Shown here piece after piece: positions 28,169 to 37,551 of a DNA stretch of 64,000 nucleotides (positions are counted from its first letter, which is position 1; each line of letters starts with the position of its first letter). Source of the DNA: Negadavirga shengliensis. GTDB taxonomy: Bacteria > Bacteroidota > Bacteroidia > Cytophagales > Cyclobacteriaceae. The notes beneath the pieces are model-generated. The model made no database searches. It saw nothing but the letters and a program-made list of their open reading frames with translations, and was not told the DNA's origin. The stretch spans positions 62,001 through 126,000 of the forward strand of contig NZ_JBHSJJ010000002.1 in assembly GCF_042652345.1 (NCBI RefSeq), read 5' to 3'. A program made the position numbers and the translations under genes.

Positions 28169-29287
28169 ATGCCAACTGATACTAAATACCGGATCCTTAT
28201 TGCGACAAACCACCTGGACACTGTCGGTGGCACAGAGGTGTATACGTATTACTTTCTTGGATCCCTTAAAAAGGTTCCCGGCTTAATATTGGAATACTTT
28301 ACTTTTAAAAAAGGAGATACGTCTGAAAAAATAGAAAAGGAGCTGGGCATACCGTTCAAATCCCACAACGATTATGACCTGATTATCGCCAACCACAATA
28401 CCACGGTCAATTACCTCTTTGGCCAGGGACCGATTATCCAGATCTGTCATGGTACGCTGCCTCCTTTGGAACAACCCTCCCCCCTGGCGTTTCGGCATAT
28501 TGCTGTTTCGGAAGAAACCGCAGCCCATCTACGCGTCAAAGGTTTCGACGCTGAAGTGATATTAAATGGCATCGACACGCGGATTTTTCAGCCACAACAA
28601 GCCCTTAATGATCCGCCTGAAAAATTACTGTCCCTATGTCAAAGTGAGACGGCCAACGAACTTCTGAAAAAAGCCTGCGAATCAGAAGGCATTTCGTTTC
28701 AATCGATCAACAAATTTGTGAACCCCACTTTTGACATAGCCCCCGAAATCAACAGGGCTGACATTGTGGTTGGGCTTGGGCGGTCGGTTTATGACGCCAT
28801 GGCCTGCGGTAGACCCTGCATTGTATTTGACCAGAGAAGTTATAATGGTAACCTTGGTGACGGCTATCTGGACCCCGCAGATTTTGACAACTACGTCCGC
28901 TACAACTGTTCAGGAAGATACCTTAGAAAAAGCTTTTCAGAGAAAAACCTCAGGGAAGAAATCAAAAAATACAACCCACGGGATGGGGCGGGATTAAGAC
29001 AGATCACGCTCAAAAAACTTAACATGGATGAAAATGCAAAGCAGATCCTGCATCTGGGTTTACAAATCCCCTACCGGGGAAAATTTATCCATCAGTTGAA
29101 GACCGTTGCTATTTATTATAAATACAAGTCCATTTTCAAGGAACAAAAAAGACTTTTCAAAGAAAGAATCCGTGAAGCATATCGGGAAGGGAAAACAAAA
29201 AAAAGCCTGATGGATATGGTTCACGGTGAAAAATTTCCTTTTCACATCAGACTCAGTCTGTATTTATTTATTTTCAAACTGAGTTAA
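28169..29287 (+). CDS. Glycosyltransferase family 4-like protein
   Basis: This 372-residue protein has a GT-B layout. The N-terminal half opens with RILIATNHLDTVGGTEVYTYYFLGSL, the usual acceptor-side glycine-rich loop of GT4 enzymes. The C-terminal nucleotide-sugar side contains VGLGRSVYDAMACGRPCIVFD, equivalent to the E/D-containing loop that holds the donor. The canonical E-x7-E is reduced here (RSVYDAMACG), so activity is uncertain. A basic C-terminal tail (KEQKRLFKERIREAYREGK) could bind membranes. The gene lies 83 bp before the large lyase gene and may be co-transcribed with it, though the functions are not obviously linked. Confidence 0.75.
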   Translation: MPTDTKYRILIATNHLDTVGGTEVYTYYFLGSLKKVPGLILEYFTFKKGDTSEKIEKELGIPFKSHNDYDLIIANHNTTVNYLFGQGPIIQICHGTLPPLEQPSPLAFRHIAVSEETAAHLRVKGFDAEVILNGIDTRIFQPQQALNDPPEKLLSLCQSETANELLKKACESEGISFQSINKFVNPTFDIAPEINRADIVVGLGRSVYDAMACGRPCIVFDQRSYNGNLGDGYLDPADFDNYVRYNCSGRYLRKSFSEKNLREEIKKYNPRDGAGLRQITLKKLNMDENAKQILHLGLQIPYRGKFIHQLKTVAIYYKYKSIFKEQKRLFKERIREAYREGKTKKSLMDMVHGEKFPFHIRLSLYLFIFKLS

Positions 29288-29370
29288 ACCTAATTTTTCA
29301 TTTCATAGATTATTTGGGTAAAACTGATTATTTTGGGCTTAAAATAAAACCGTCACCCAAATTTAATATT

Positions 29371-32300
29371 ATGACGTGGATAATCTACCGAAAATTTTTA
29401 CTGTTTCTGTTTATTCCAATTCACCTGTTTTCCCAAACGAGTCCATCCGGCGTTTCCATCATCCTTCCTCAACAGTTTGTACACCCGGGAATGATGCAGA
29501 ACCATGACGACCTCGAATACATGAAGGCAAAAATCCGGTCAGGAGAAGAAAATTGGGTAAAGGCGTACGAAATTTTGAAAGCCGACACCCCTTTGGATTT
29601 TGAAACGGAGCCCTTCACCCATGTGGTGAGAGGATCCTATGGGAGGGAGGGACACGGTCATAGGGAACTTTCTGCCGGTGCAGCCCAGGCCTACAGACAT
29701 GCCCTGTTGTGGTACATTACGGAAGACAAAGACCATGCAGAAAAAGCCATTGCCATCATCAACGCCTGGTCCAAAACACTCTGGGATTTTGATGATAATG
29801 ACGCCAAACTGATCGCCGGACTTACGGGACAAAATTTCCTCAACGCCGCTGAAATATTAAGGTACAGCAAGGCAGGATGGGCGGAAAGCGAAATCCGGGA
29901 GTTTTCACAGCTGATGCTGACGGTCTATTATCCTTACATTCAGGATTTCTTTACGGAAGCAAATGGCAACTGGGATGCAGCCATGATCAATACCATGCTA
30001 TGCATCGGTATTTTTACTGATCGACCGGATATTTTCCAAAAAGCTGTTGAGCGATTTTATTGGGGTCCCAACAACGGTGGGATTACAAAATACATTTACC
30101 CCAATGGCCAGATACAGGAAAGTACCCGCGACTGGCCGCATGTTCAGCTAGGTCTGGGGGAGTTTGCGAAAGCAGCGCAAGTGGCCTGGACCCAGGGGGT
30201 GGACCTTTACGGTGTGGCGGACAACCGGCTGGCCCTGGGCTTTGAATATACTTCCAAATTTATGCTGGGAGAAGAGGTAGCCGTGTACGGTACCATTTCA
30301 CAAAGGGGGAGAGGGGAATTCAGGGATATCTATGAACCTGTGCTTTTCCACTATACCCAGGTGAAGGCTATGGAGATGCCCTTTACAAAAAAAGCTGTTG
30401 AACAAACCCGGCCGCAATCCTCTTTGAACTTTCTTGTATCTCAAAGAGCCCAGACGCCTGCCGTTGAAGAAAACACTCTTCCTCCCCCTCTCCAACAAGC
30501 ACGGCCGTACACGGGGGCTATGGAAGGAACCATTGACACCGGTGAAAATATGATTCTTGTAAAGCCGGGAGAGCCTGTCCAGGCAGCTTTGGATATCGCT
30601 TCCAGAAGTGGGAAAAAGGTGGTGCTGGGGAAGGGTGTCCATGTCTTAAGCGAGACATTACTGGTTCCCAGTCAAACCGTGATAGAAGGGATGGGTAAAG
30701 AGACAGTGCTGATGCTACGGTCCAACATGACCGGTTTGACCATGGGCAATAAAGATCCTGAGCTTCAAGATGTGATTTTAAAAAATTTTGTGTTGGAAGG
30801 GGCCACTTCCCTGGATCCGGGGACTGATCCTAACCAGGGCAGAAGGACCCGGGCAAGAATGTCTGCCCCGCGCAGGGAAGGGATCGTTTTTTCCGCAGAA
30901 GAAGAAGGAAAGATCCAAAATATCAAATTGGAAAACCTTACCGTCAGAAATTTCACCAAACACGGGGTGTCTGTCCGGGGTGGAAAAAACATTCAGATCG
31001 AACGTTGCGATTTCAGTGACAATGGTTCCAATGTGGTGCCAGGCGAAGGACTCCACCACAACCTGCATCTTACCCGGGTAACAGGGGTCAAGCTGTCCAA
31101 CAGCCGATTCAGCACATCGCCCTGGGGAAGCGGCATTCATCTCTCTTTCGCCGGGGAAGTCATAATTACGGAAAATGAATCCACACGTAATAAGTTGCAT
31201 GGAATCCATGTGGCTGAAAGCAAGGACGTCCGGATATACAAAAACTTTATCGAAGGAAACGACCGGCATGGCCTTTACTTCGATAAATGGATGGATGGCG
31301 TGGCTTTGGCCAAAGTCAACGACAACATCGTCAGAAACAATGGCGGACAAGGTATTGGCCTCGAGATAGGGGAAAATCAGGAAATCGGCTATAACCAGCT
31401 TTCTGATAACAGGGAAGATGTGATTTATGGAAAAACCACCGGGGAATTCCATACAAGATTTGAAAACCTGGTATCCTTGCTGGATATCCAAGCAAAAGAG
31501 ATGGATGAGGTCCGTAAAAATCTGGACAACCCTCTTCTGGCTGCCAGAAAACTGTTGGATTATTATAGAAAAAGAAACTCGGTAAACCACCCCATAGACC
31601 GGGCAAGGAAACAAGCATCCAGGGGTAGTTTTGCCAACGGGAAAGAACTGGAAACCGCCGATAATGCCCTCGTCCATATCATGGTTGGGCAACCTGCCTA
31701 CCCACCCTTTTTTGTAGGCAGAAACATCAACTGGGCCAGCAGACCTGTGAGTGACAATGAATGGGTTTGGCAATTGAACCGAATGGGTTTCTGGGAGGCT
31801 ATGGCCAAAGCCTACTGGCATAGCGCCGATGAAAAATATGCGGAGGCGTGGGCACGGCAACTGATGGACTGGGTCCACAAAAACCCCCGGGATGAAGCAC
31901 ACCGGCATGCCTGGCGATCTATAGAAGCAGGAATCCGGGGATACCGGTGGACGTCGCTTTTTCAATATTTCCTGGACTCGCCGCATTTTACCGTGGAAAC
32001 ACTGGTCGCCTTCCTTTCTTCTCTGCATGAACATGCTGATTACCTGATGACCCAGTACAGGAAAGGAAGTAATTGGGCGCTAATGGAGGCTGAGGGGCTG
32101 GGCTATATTGCCATGACTTTTCCTGAATTTAAAGCTTCTGAGGAATGGCTGGACGAGTCGGCCCAAAGACTTAACCATGAAATCCATAACCAGGTGTATT
32201 CAGATGGACATCAGAGGGAACTGGCATTTGGTTACCATATGGGAAGTATCGGTTGGTTTATGCGCACCTACGAACTGGCGCAGATGAACGGCCAGGAGAA

Positions 32301-33327
32301 AAAATTCAGTGAAGATTACCTGAATCTTATTGGGAAAATGTGCGAAGTCCCCATGAAACTGGCATTTCCTGACGGGACAACACCCCAATTCGGCGACGCT
32401 TGGACAGGAAATCCAGGACAATATTACGAAAGGCTGAAGGATTGGGCCAGACTTTTTGACCGGGAGGATTTTCTGTTTGTCGCCACAGAAGGAAAGGAAG
32501 GAAGTATGCCGGAAGCTACCGCATTTGCCTTAAAGGAAAGCGGTTTGTATTCCATGAGAAGCGGCTGGGATAAAGAAGCCATTTGCCTGGTGCTCAAATG
32601 TGGTCCTGATGGAGGCGGCCATTGCCAACCTGATAACGGCACTTTTGAACTGTATGCAGGAGGAAGAAACCTAATGCCGGACTCGGGCTCCTTTATATAC
32701 AGTGGAGACCCGGAAAACCGCGCTTGGTTCCGCCAGACAAAAGTACACCAGACCATGACACTTGATGGGGCCAACGCAGCCTACGATCCTAAGCTGTTGC
32801 TTTGGAAACCGGGTGATGACCATGATATTCTCGTGGTGGAAAACCAAAGTTATCCTGGACTGGCACACCGGAGATCTGTCATTTTTGTAGACAAAAGCTA
32901 TTTTGTCATCATTGATGAAGCCATCGGTACGGCCACCGGCCAACTGGATCTGAACTTTCAGCTTGCACCGGGAAAGGTCCATATGGACAAAGAAGGACTG
33001 AGTGCCCATTCTGCTTTTGAACAGGGATACAATGTTCTCATCCGTACCAATCCTCAGGAAGGTTTGCAGATGGAAGAGACGGAGGGACAGGTGTCTTTTA
33101 TTTACACCCAAAAAGAACCGCGCCCCGCATTTACTTATAGCATCGAGAAAAAGTCCGGATCAAAGGGCCACAGGTTCACTACGCTGGTAGTGCCTTATAC
33201 AGGAGATATCCCCGAACCCAAAGTCCGGATAACCCGAAAACATAAAATAGGAGGCCGAAAAATGGAGTTGGAGATACAACATAACGGGGACACCAAAACT
33301 ATCCAATACCTTTTATCCAAACAATAA
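29371..33327 (+). CDS. Secreted trimodular polysaccharide lyase: alginate-lyase-like, beta-helix, heparinase II/III-like
   Basis: The start at 29371 gives 1,318 residues with a clean signal peptide (FLLFLFIPIHLFSQ); an upstream in-frame ATG at 29314 would bury it. Residues about 30-350 form an alginate-lyase-type alpha/alpha toroid (NGNWDAAMINTMLCIGIF, QIQESTRDWPHVQLGLGEFA). Residues about 390-690 are a right-handed parallel beta-helix (repeating short strands such as ILKNFVLEGA, KLENLTVRNF, NVRIYKNFIEG-like turns). Residues about 740-1318 are a heparinase II/III or PL12-like unit: a toroid (GSNWALMEAEGLGYIAMTFP) and a beta-sandwich (GGHCQPDNGTFELYAGGRN, WFRQTKVHQTMTLDG). Lyases of these folds cleave uronic-acid glycans by beta-elimination. 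It leads a rightward run with a phosphoesterase and GH20. Confidence 0.88.
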   Translation: MTWIIYRKFLLFLFIPIHLFSQTSPSGVSIILPQQFVHPGMMQNHDDLEYMKAKIRSGEENWVKAYEILKADTPLDFETEPFTHVVRGSYGREGHGHRELSAGAAQAYRHALLWYITEDKDHAEKAIAIINAWSKTLWDFDDNDAKLIAGLTGQNFLNAAEILRYSKAGWAESEIREFSQLMLTVYYPYIQDFFTEANGNWDAAMINTMLCIGIFTDRPDIFQKAVERFYWGPNNGGITKYIYPNGQIQESTRDWPHVQLGLGEFAKAAQVAWTQGVDLYGVADNRLALGFEYTSKFMLGEEVAVYGTISQRGRGEFRDIYEPVLFHYTQVKAMEMPFTKKAVEQTRPQSSLNFLVSQRAQTPAVEENTLPPPLQQARPYTGAMEGTIDTGENMILVKPGEPVQAALDIASRSGKKVVLGKGVHVLSETLLVPSQTVIEGMGKETVLMLRSNMTGLTMGNKDPELQDVILKNFVLEGATSLDPGTDPNQGRRTRARMSAPRREGIVFSAEEEGKIQNIKLENLTVRNFTKHGVSVRGGKNIQIERCDFSDNGSNVVPGEGLHHNLHLTRVTGVKLSNSRFSTSPWGSGIHLSFAGEVIITENESTRNKLHGIHVAESKDVRIYKNFIEGNDRHGLYFDKWMDGVALAKVNDNIVRNNGGQGIGLEIGENQEIGYNQLSDNREDVIYGKTTGEFHTRFENLVSLLDIQAKEMDEVRKNLDNPLLAARKLLDYYRKRNSVNHPIDRARKQASRGSFANGKELETADNALVHIMVGQPAYPPFFVGRNINWASRPVSDNEWVWQLNRMGFWEAMAKAYWHSADEKYAEAWARQLMDWVHKNPRDEAHRHAWRSIEAGIRGYRWTSLFQYFLDSPHFTVETLVAFLSSLHEHADYLMTQYRKGSNWALMEAEGLGYIAMTFPEFKASEEWLDESAQRLNHEIHNQVYSDGHQRELAFGYHMGSIGWFMRTYELAQMNGQEKKFSEDYLNLIGKMCEVPMKLAFPDGTTPQFGDAWTGNPGQYYERLKDWARLFDREDFLFVATEGKEGSMPEATAFALKESGLYSMRSGWDKEAICLVLKCGPDGGGHCQPDNGTFELYAGGRNLMPDSGSFIYSGDPENRAWFRQTKVHQTMTLDGANAAYDPKLLLWKPGDDHDILVVENQSYPGLAHRRSVIFVDKSYFVIIDEAIGTATGQLDLNFQLAPGKVHMDKEGLSAHSAFEQGYNVLIRTNPQEGLQMEETEGQVSFIYTQKEPRPAFTYSIEKKSGSKGHRFTTLVVPYTGDIPEPKVRITRKHKIGGRKMELEIQHNGDTKTIQYLLSKQ

Positions 33328-33363
33328 TCGCTTCCCTTGGATTCAACCAAAAAACCTAAGTTC

Positions 33364-34314
33364 ATGCTTTTCTCCTCCTTTAAAAACACATCGATTCTTC
33401 TTCTTTTTCTTTTTTATACAGCCTGTCGAAGCAATGAGCCGGAAAGGTTCGACTTCATGGCCATCGGGGATATTCCTTATCATCTCCCCGAAGATTTTGA
33501 CAGGTTTGAGACCTTGATCAAGGACCTCAACAAACAGCAACCGGCCTTTACCATCCACATCGGTGATATCAAATCCGGAAGCACACCGTGCAGCGACGAA
33601 TACTTCGAAAGAATACATGGATATTTCCAGCAATTCGAACATCCGCTGATCTATACTCCGGGCGACAATGAATGGACAGATTGTCACCGGGATGCCTGCG
33701 GCAATTATGACCCCGAAGAAAGATTGGACAAACTCAGACAGCTGTTTTTCAGCGAAAGCCGTAGCCAGGGAAAAAAAAACATGCCCTTACAGACCCAGAA
33801 CCAGTTTGAAGGATTTGAAAAATTCGTGGAAAATGCCTTATGGGAAGCCGGCAAAGTCTCTTTCGGCACCATCCACGTGGTGGGTTCCAACAATAACCTC
33901 CAACTGGGAGAGGAAGCACTGAATGATGAATTTTACGAAAGGGAAATGGCGAATCTTTTTTGGTTGGCCCAAATTTTCAACCAAGCCAAACAAGGCGACC
34001 ACCGGGGTGTGGTCCTTATGCTGCATGCCGGCCTGAACTACCATAGCCAAGAGGAAAGCAACGGTCACAAAAGCTTCGTGAATCAGCTCAGAGAGGAAGT
34101 AATGGATTTCGGAAAACCGGTATTGTTGGTCTACGGGGATTTTCACAGCTTTATGATAGATAAACCCCTGGTAGATGAAGACAGAAAGGTCTTGACCAAT
34201 TTCACCGCGGTGCAGGTATTCGGTGATAGAAATATGCACGCCGTAAAGATCAAAATAGACCCCAAAAACCCCAACCTGTTTGAAATCCATCAGCATTTGG
34301 TGAAAGGGAATTAA
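33364..34314 (+). CDS. Metallophosphoesterase-like lipoprotein
   Basis: The start at 33364 gives 316 residues with a lipoprotein signal (ILLLFLFYTACRS); an ATG at 33337 is the alternative. Calcineurin-like phosphoesterase blocks are visible in order: MAIGDIPYH, IHIGDIKSG, YTPGDNEWTDC, MLHAGLNYHS and VYGDFHSF, supplying the Asp, Asn and His metal ligands. The protein is probably periplasmic or surface-attached and hydrolyses phosphate esters; the substrate is unknown. It follows the large lyase gene after 36 bp, so it is likely in the same transcript. Its role in glycan breakdown is not obvious. Confidence 0.8.
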   Translation: MLFSSFKNTSILLLFLFYTACRSNEPERFDFMAIGDIPYHLPEDFDRFETLIKDLNKQQPAFTIHIGDIKSGSTPCSDEYFERIHGYFQQFEHPLIYTPGDNEWTDCHRDACGNYDPEERLDKLRQLFFSESRSQGKKNMPLQTQNQFEGFEKFVENALWEAGKVSFGTIHVVGSNNNLQLGEEALNDEFYEREMANLFWLAQIFNQAKQGDHRGVVLMLHAGLNYHSQEESNGHKSFVNQLREEVMDFGKPVLLVYGDFHSFMIDKPLVDEDRKVLTNFTAVQVFGDRNMHAVKIKIDPKNPNLFEIHQHLVKGN

Positions 34315-34360
34315 CTTTAAAAAAATCAAGCCTTGGCGTTTACTTATCACTATTTAGCTA

Positions 34361-34836
34361 GGAAATAGGGAACGGGGAACAGGGAATCGGGCGAAAACCT
34401 CCTGTTCCCTTTTCCCTATTCACTTTTCACGGAGTACTCAGGAAACAGGGAATCGGGAATGGGGAACAGGAAACCGGGCAAAAACTTCCTGTTCTCTTTT
34501 TCCTATTCACTCATTATTCAGAAAACGAAAAACACGGAACAGGTAACAGGTAACAGGGAATCGAACGAAATCTCCCGTTCTCTTTTCCCTATTCCCTATT
34601 CACTGGGCATTCAGGAAACAGGGAATCGGGAATGGGGAACAGGAAACAGGGCGGAAACTTCCTGTTCTCTTTTCCCTATTCACTCATTATTCAGAAAACG
34701 AAAAACAGGGAACAGGTAACAGGTAACAGGGAATCGGACGAAACCTCCTGTTCTCTTTTCCCTATTCCCTATTCACGCAGTATTCAGGAAATAGAGAACC
34801 GGAAAAAGAAAATCGGGCGAAAAACTTCCCATTCAC
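34361..34836. repeat. Palindromic extragenic repeat array with 173-bp higher-order period
   Basis: This non-coding stretch is made of about six degenerate units, each an imperfect inverted repeat: a G-rich arm (versions of GGGAACAGGGAATCGGG) followed by a C-rich complementary arm (versions of CCTGTTCTCTTTTCCCTATT), with CATTATTCAG-like linkers. Two adjacent units repeat as a block: GGAAACAGGGAATCGGGAAT occurs at 34441 and 34614, and GAAAACGAAAAACA at 34521 and 34694, both exactly 173 bp apart. Outer units are more diverged. Two small open frames inside it are repeat artefacts. Confidence 0.9.
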
Positions 34837-34967
34837 TCCCCCATTAATCTTGAAAAATTTTATTTATCTTTAGCTGATAATTTAAAAAAATAGGTTTTTA
34901 TACCTATTCGTTAGTCAGATCAAAAAAATGCTATCAAAGCGCAACGAATTAAGTCAACCCAAATCAA

Positions 34968-36884
34968 ATGAACTACAAAAAACTACTCTTCGGGCTTGGT
35001 ATGCTGTCCATAGCGTATTGCCAATCTTATTGGGCGCAGGCCCAAAGCAGTGTCAGCATCATACCCCAACCCAAATCGATAGACGTCAGGGAGGGCGCTT
35101 TCATACTGCATCCAGGAACTGCCATTGTGGCCAAATCAGACGACACCAGAAAAACGGCCGCCCTCTTTAATGAATTTCTCAAGTCAGGCTCAGGTTTTGA
35201 CTTGAAAATCAGCCTGATCGATCAGGACCGGCAGGCAATCATTTTGGAAGAAAGCAATAAATTTGACAATAAAGAAGCGTATTCCTTAACGGTCAATGAT
35301 GAAAAAATATTGATCAAAGGGAGTTCGGCCGGCATATTTTATGGTATGCAGTCCCTCTTGCAGTTAATGGAAAACCATGATGGACAGGTGGTTATTCCTT
35401 CGGTTAACATTGAGGACGAGCCTGCGTTTGGATACAGAGGCATCATGTTGGACGTGGCCCGCCACTTTTTCACCACTGACCAGATCAAGAAAATGATCGA
35501 TATGATGGCTTATTTCAAATTCAACCGGCTGCACTGGCATCTCACAGAAGATCAGGGCTGGCGTTTGGAAATCAAAAAATACCCCAAATTGACAGAAATC
35601 AGCGCTTGGCGGGATTCTACCATCATTGGCCAGTATTACGATTTTAAGCCGTTTATCTATGATGGCAAAAAACACGGGGGTTATTATACCCAGGAAGAGG
35701 CCAGGGAAATTGTCCGCTACGCCTCAGAAAGGAAGATTACGGTGATTCCGGAAATAGAACTGCCCGGCCACAGCTCAGCTGTTTTGGCGGCTTATCCCGA
35801 ACTCGGGAGCTTTGAGGTAAAAGAAGGAAAGGCGCTGCCAGGCTCCATTGCTGCGACCAACCAAAAAGGTGAGCCATTGGACAACGATTTAAGCACCGAT
35901 GTACCCGGATACTGGGGAGTTCATTACAACATTTATGGACCGACGGAAAACGCATTCAGATTCCTGGAAGATGTGTTGACGGAGGTGATGGCTATATTCC
36001 CGAGCGAATATATCCATATCGGGGGAGATGAGGTTCCCAAAGACCATTGGGAAACTTCTGAAATTGCCCAGAGGGTCATCAAAAAGGAAAAACTGGAAGA
36101 CGAACATGAATTGCAGAGTTTCTTTATCCGAAGGATAGAAAAGTTTTTGAACAAAAATGGCAGAAAACTGATAGGATGGGATGAAATTCTGGAGGGCGGC
36201 CTCGCTCCCAATGCCACGGTGATGAGCTGGAGAGGGGAAAAAGGCGGGATAGCCGCTGCCAAAATGGGACATGACGTGATCATGACTCCCAACAGCCACC
36301 TGTATTTTGACCATTATCAGGCACAGGACAAGTCCACCGAGCCTCTTGCCATCGGAGGATTCCTTCCCCTGGACAAGGTTTACAGCTATTCTCCCATTCC
36401 TGACACGCTGAATGCGGATGAAAGGAAGCATGTGCTCGGCGTTCAGGCGAACCTTTGGACAGAATACATTCCCACCAATAACAAAATGGAATATTTCCTT
36501 TTCCCACGTGCCTTGGCCCTTTCAGAAGTAGCCTGGAAAAAGAAAGAAGAGAAGGACTTTCAGGAATTTTCCCTGGAAAGGTTACCAAAAACCCTAAAGG
36601 CGCTTGAAGAACGAAACGTGTTTTTCAGAATACCCGAAGCAAATGTACAGATAGAAAGGGACAATGAGACAGGCAGGCATAAAATAAGCATCCAGCCGAT
36701 GGTGGCCAATGCAAAAGTGTACTACACCGTAGATGGCCACAAAGCGGATCAAACAGCCGCCTTGTATTCCGCTCCTTTTCTGGCTCCCATCACAGGGGAA
36801 GGCCAAGAAGCATTGACCCTGAAATACATTGTGGTGACACCAAAAGGCCGGAGCAGCAATGAATTTTCGGTTACCATAGAATAG
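34968..36884 (+). CDS. GH20 beta-N-acetylhexosaminidase
   Basis: This 638-residue secreted enzyme has a signal peptide to about residue 26 (CQSYWAQAQ). It has an N-terminal GH20b alpha/beta domain (about 30-145), the GH20 TIM barrel (about 146-510; GYRGIMLDVARHFF, FNRLHWHLTEDQGWRLEI, IPEIELPGHSSA) and a C-terminal beta-domain (VYYTVDGHKAD). The catalytic pair is D354-E355 in YIHIGGDEVPKDHW: Glu is the acid/base and Asp assists the substrate N-acetyl group. It removes terminal beta-linked GlcNAc or GalNAc. With the lyases nearby it would trim hexosamine from glycosaminoglycan-like oligosaccharides. Confidence 0.96.
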   Translation: MNYKKLLFGLGMLSIAYCQSYWAQAQSSVSIIPQPKSIDVREGAFILHPGTAIVAKSDDTRKTAALFNEFLKSGSGFDLKISLIDQDRQAIILEESNKFDNKEAYSLTVNDEKILIKGSSAGIFYGMQSLLQLMENHDGQVVIPSVNIEDEPAFGYRGIMLDVARHFFTTDQIKKMIDMMAYFKFNRLHWHLTEDQGWRLEIKKYPKLTEISAWRDSTIIGQYYDFKPFIYDGKKHGGYYTQEEAREIVRYASERKITVIPEIELPGHSSAVLAAYPELGSFEVKEGKALPGSIAATNQKGEPLDNDLSTDVPGYWGVHYNIYGPTENAFRFLEDVLTEVMAIFPSEYIHIGGDEVPKDHWETSEIAQRVIKKEKLEDEHELQSFFIRRIEKFLNKNGRKLIGWDEILEGGLAPNATVMSWRGEKGGIAAAKMGHDVIMTPNSHLYFDHYQAQDKSTEPLAIGGFLPLDKVYSYSPIPDTLNADERKHVLGVQANLWTEYIPTNNKMEYFLFPRALALSEVAWKKKEEKDFQEFSLERLPKTLKALEERNVFFRIPEANVQIERDNETGRHKISIQPMVANAKVYYTVDGHKADQTAALYSAPFLAPITGEGQEALTLKYIVVTPKGRSSNEFSVTIE

Positions 36885-36909
36885 AAAAGTTCGGATTTAC
36901 TCCCAAACG

Positions 36910-36941
36910 GCCCCTCGGAGGAAACTTCAGGGGCTTTTTTT
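36910..36941 (+). terminator. Intrinsic terminator after the GH20 gene
   Basis: A hairpin with arms GCCCCT (36910-36915) and AGGGGC (36929-36934) is followed by seven T. It lies 26 bp after the GH20 stop and before the convergent CPBP gene. Confidence 0.8.
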
Positions 36942-37503
36942 ATGACACAGGCGGCTTGCCCAACCTACCCGTCATCCAACTCAATAAGACCCAGTCAAAT
37001 ACCGCATGGGCAGTCATGGCTGTGTATATGCCTGTCCTCTCAAAAAGATAGCCAAAACAGGAAATGATAAAAACCATAACGACTCCATACACACTGATCC
37101 TCCAGTTAAAAGGATTGAGATAGCCGTGTAACAAAACAAAAAGGATTGATGTTTCCCACAGACCCAGCAAAGGCTGCAGTCCTGCGCGGAAAAACAGTTC
37201 TTCTCCCACGCCGGCACAAAAGGAGACAAAAAGAATAGTGGAAGGTGTCCATGACCACCGGTTGATCATATCCCGGTAAAATACCCTCTGTTTGTCAAAA
37301 AAACTTCGCGTAATCAGAAACCAGGCGATACCCGAAGCGACCATTCCCGTGAAAACCCCTAAAAGCAGCTGCCAGCCAAGCGGCCAGCCTCTGGAAAACA
37401 ATTCCCCGATTTCAATATCCTGAAAAAACCAAACCAACGCCAAGCCGACCAGACCAAAACCCAACACCGTGAACCAACCTATCCATATAATTTTATATTT
37501 CAC
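36940..37503 (-). CDS. CPBP family intramembrane glutamic endopeptidase
   Basis: This 187-residue integral membrane protein has about five hydrophobic segments. Motif 1 of the CPBP/Abi family, E-E-x3-R, appears as GEELFFRAGLQ (Glu101, Glu102, Arg106). Histidines follow in LLHGYLNPF and TAHAVFDW at the positions of motifs 2 and 3. The family includes eukaryotic CaaX proteases and bacterial proteins linked to bacteriocin self-immunity. It stands alone on the minus strand, convergent with the GH20 gene, with the aldo/keto reductase gene upstream on the same strand (48 bp). Confidence 0.88.
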   Translation of the reverse strand: MKYKIIWIGWFTVLGFGLVGLALVWFFQDIEIGELFSRGWPLGWQLLLGVFTGMVASGIAWFLITRSFFDKQRVFYRDMINRWSWTPSTILFVSFCAGVGEELFFRAGLQPLLGLWETSILFVLLHGYLNPFNWRISVYGVVMVFIISCFGYLFERTGIYTAMTAHAVFDWVLLSWMTGRLGKPPVS

Positions 37504-37551
37504 TTAAGTCTCTGGAATGTGTGCTGAATAGATTTTCACAAATGGGTGGCT

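Noticed and set aside
30778..32034. 418-residue minus-strand frame
   Set aside because: It lies entirely opposite the trimodular lyase, whose domains are well supported; the frame is a shadow of GC-rich codon bias.
24054..33327. UDP-glucose dehydrogenase, glycosyltransferase and lyase as one exopolysaccharide biosynthesis cluster
   Set aside because: They are in different orientations, separated by long intergenic gaps and terminators, and no polymerase, flippase or export gene is present.
34361..34836. Possible CRISPR array
   Set aside because: Units are degenerate inverted repeats of varying length with related, not unique, intervening sequence, and no cas gene is present.
34459..34847. 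Two small plus-strand frames rich in G-N-R and S-L-F-P-I
   Set aside because: They are translations of the extragenic repeat units and mirror its period; no family resemblance.
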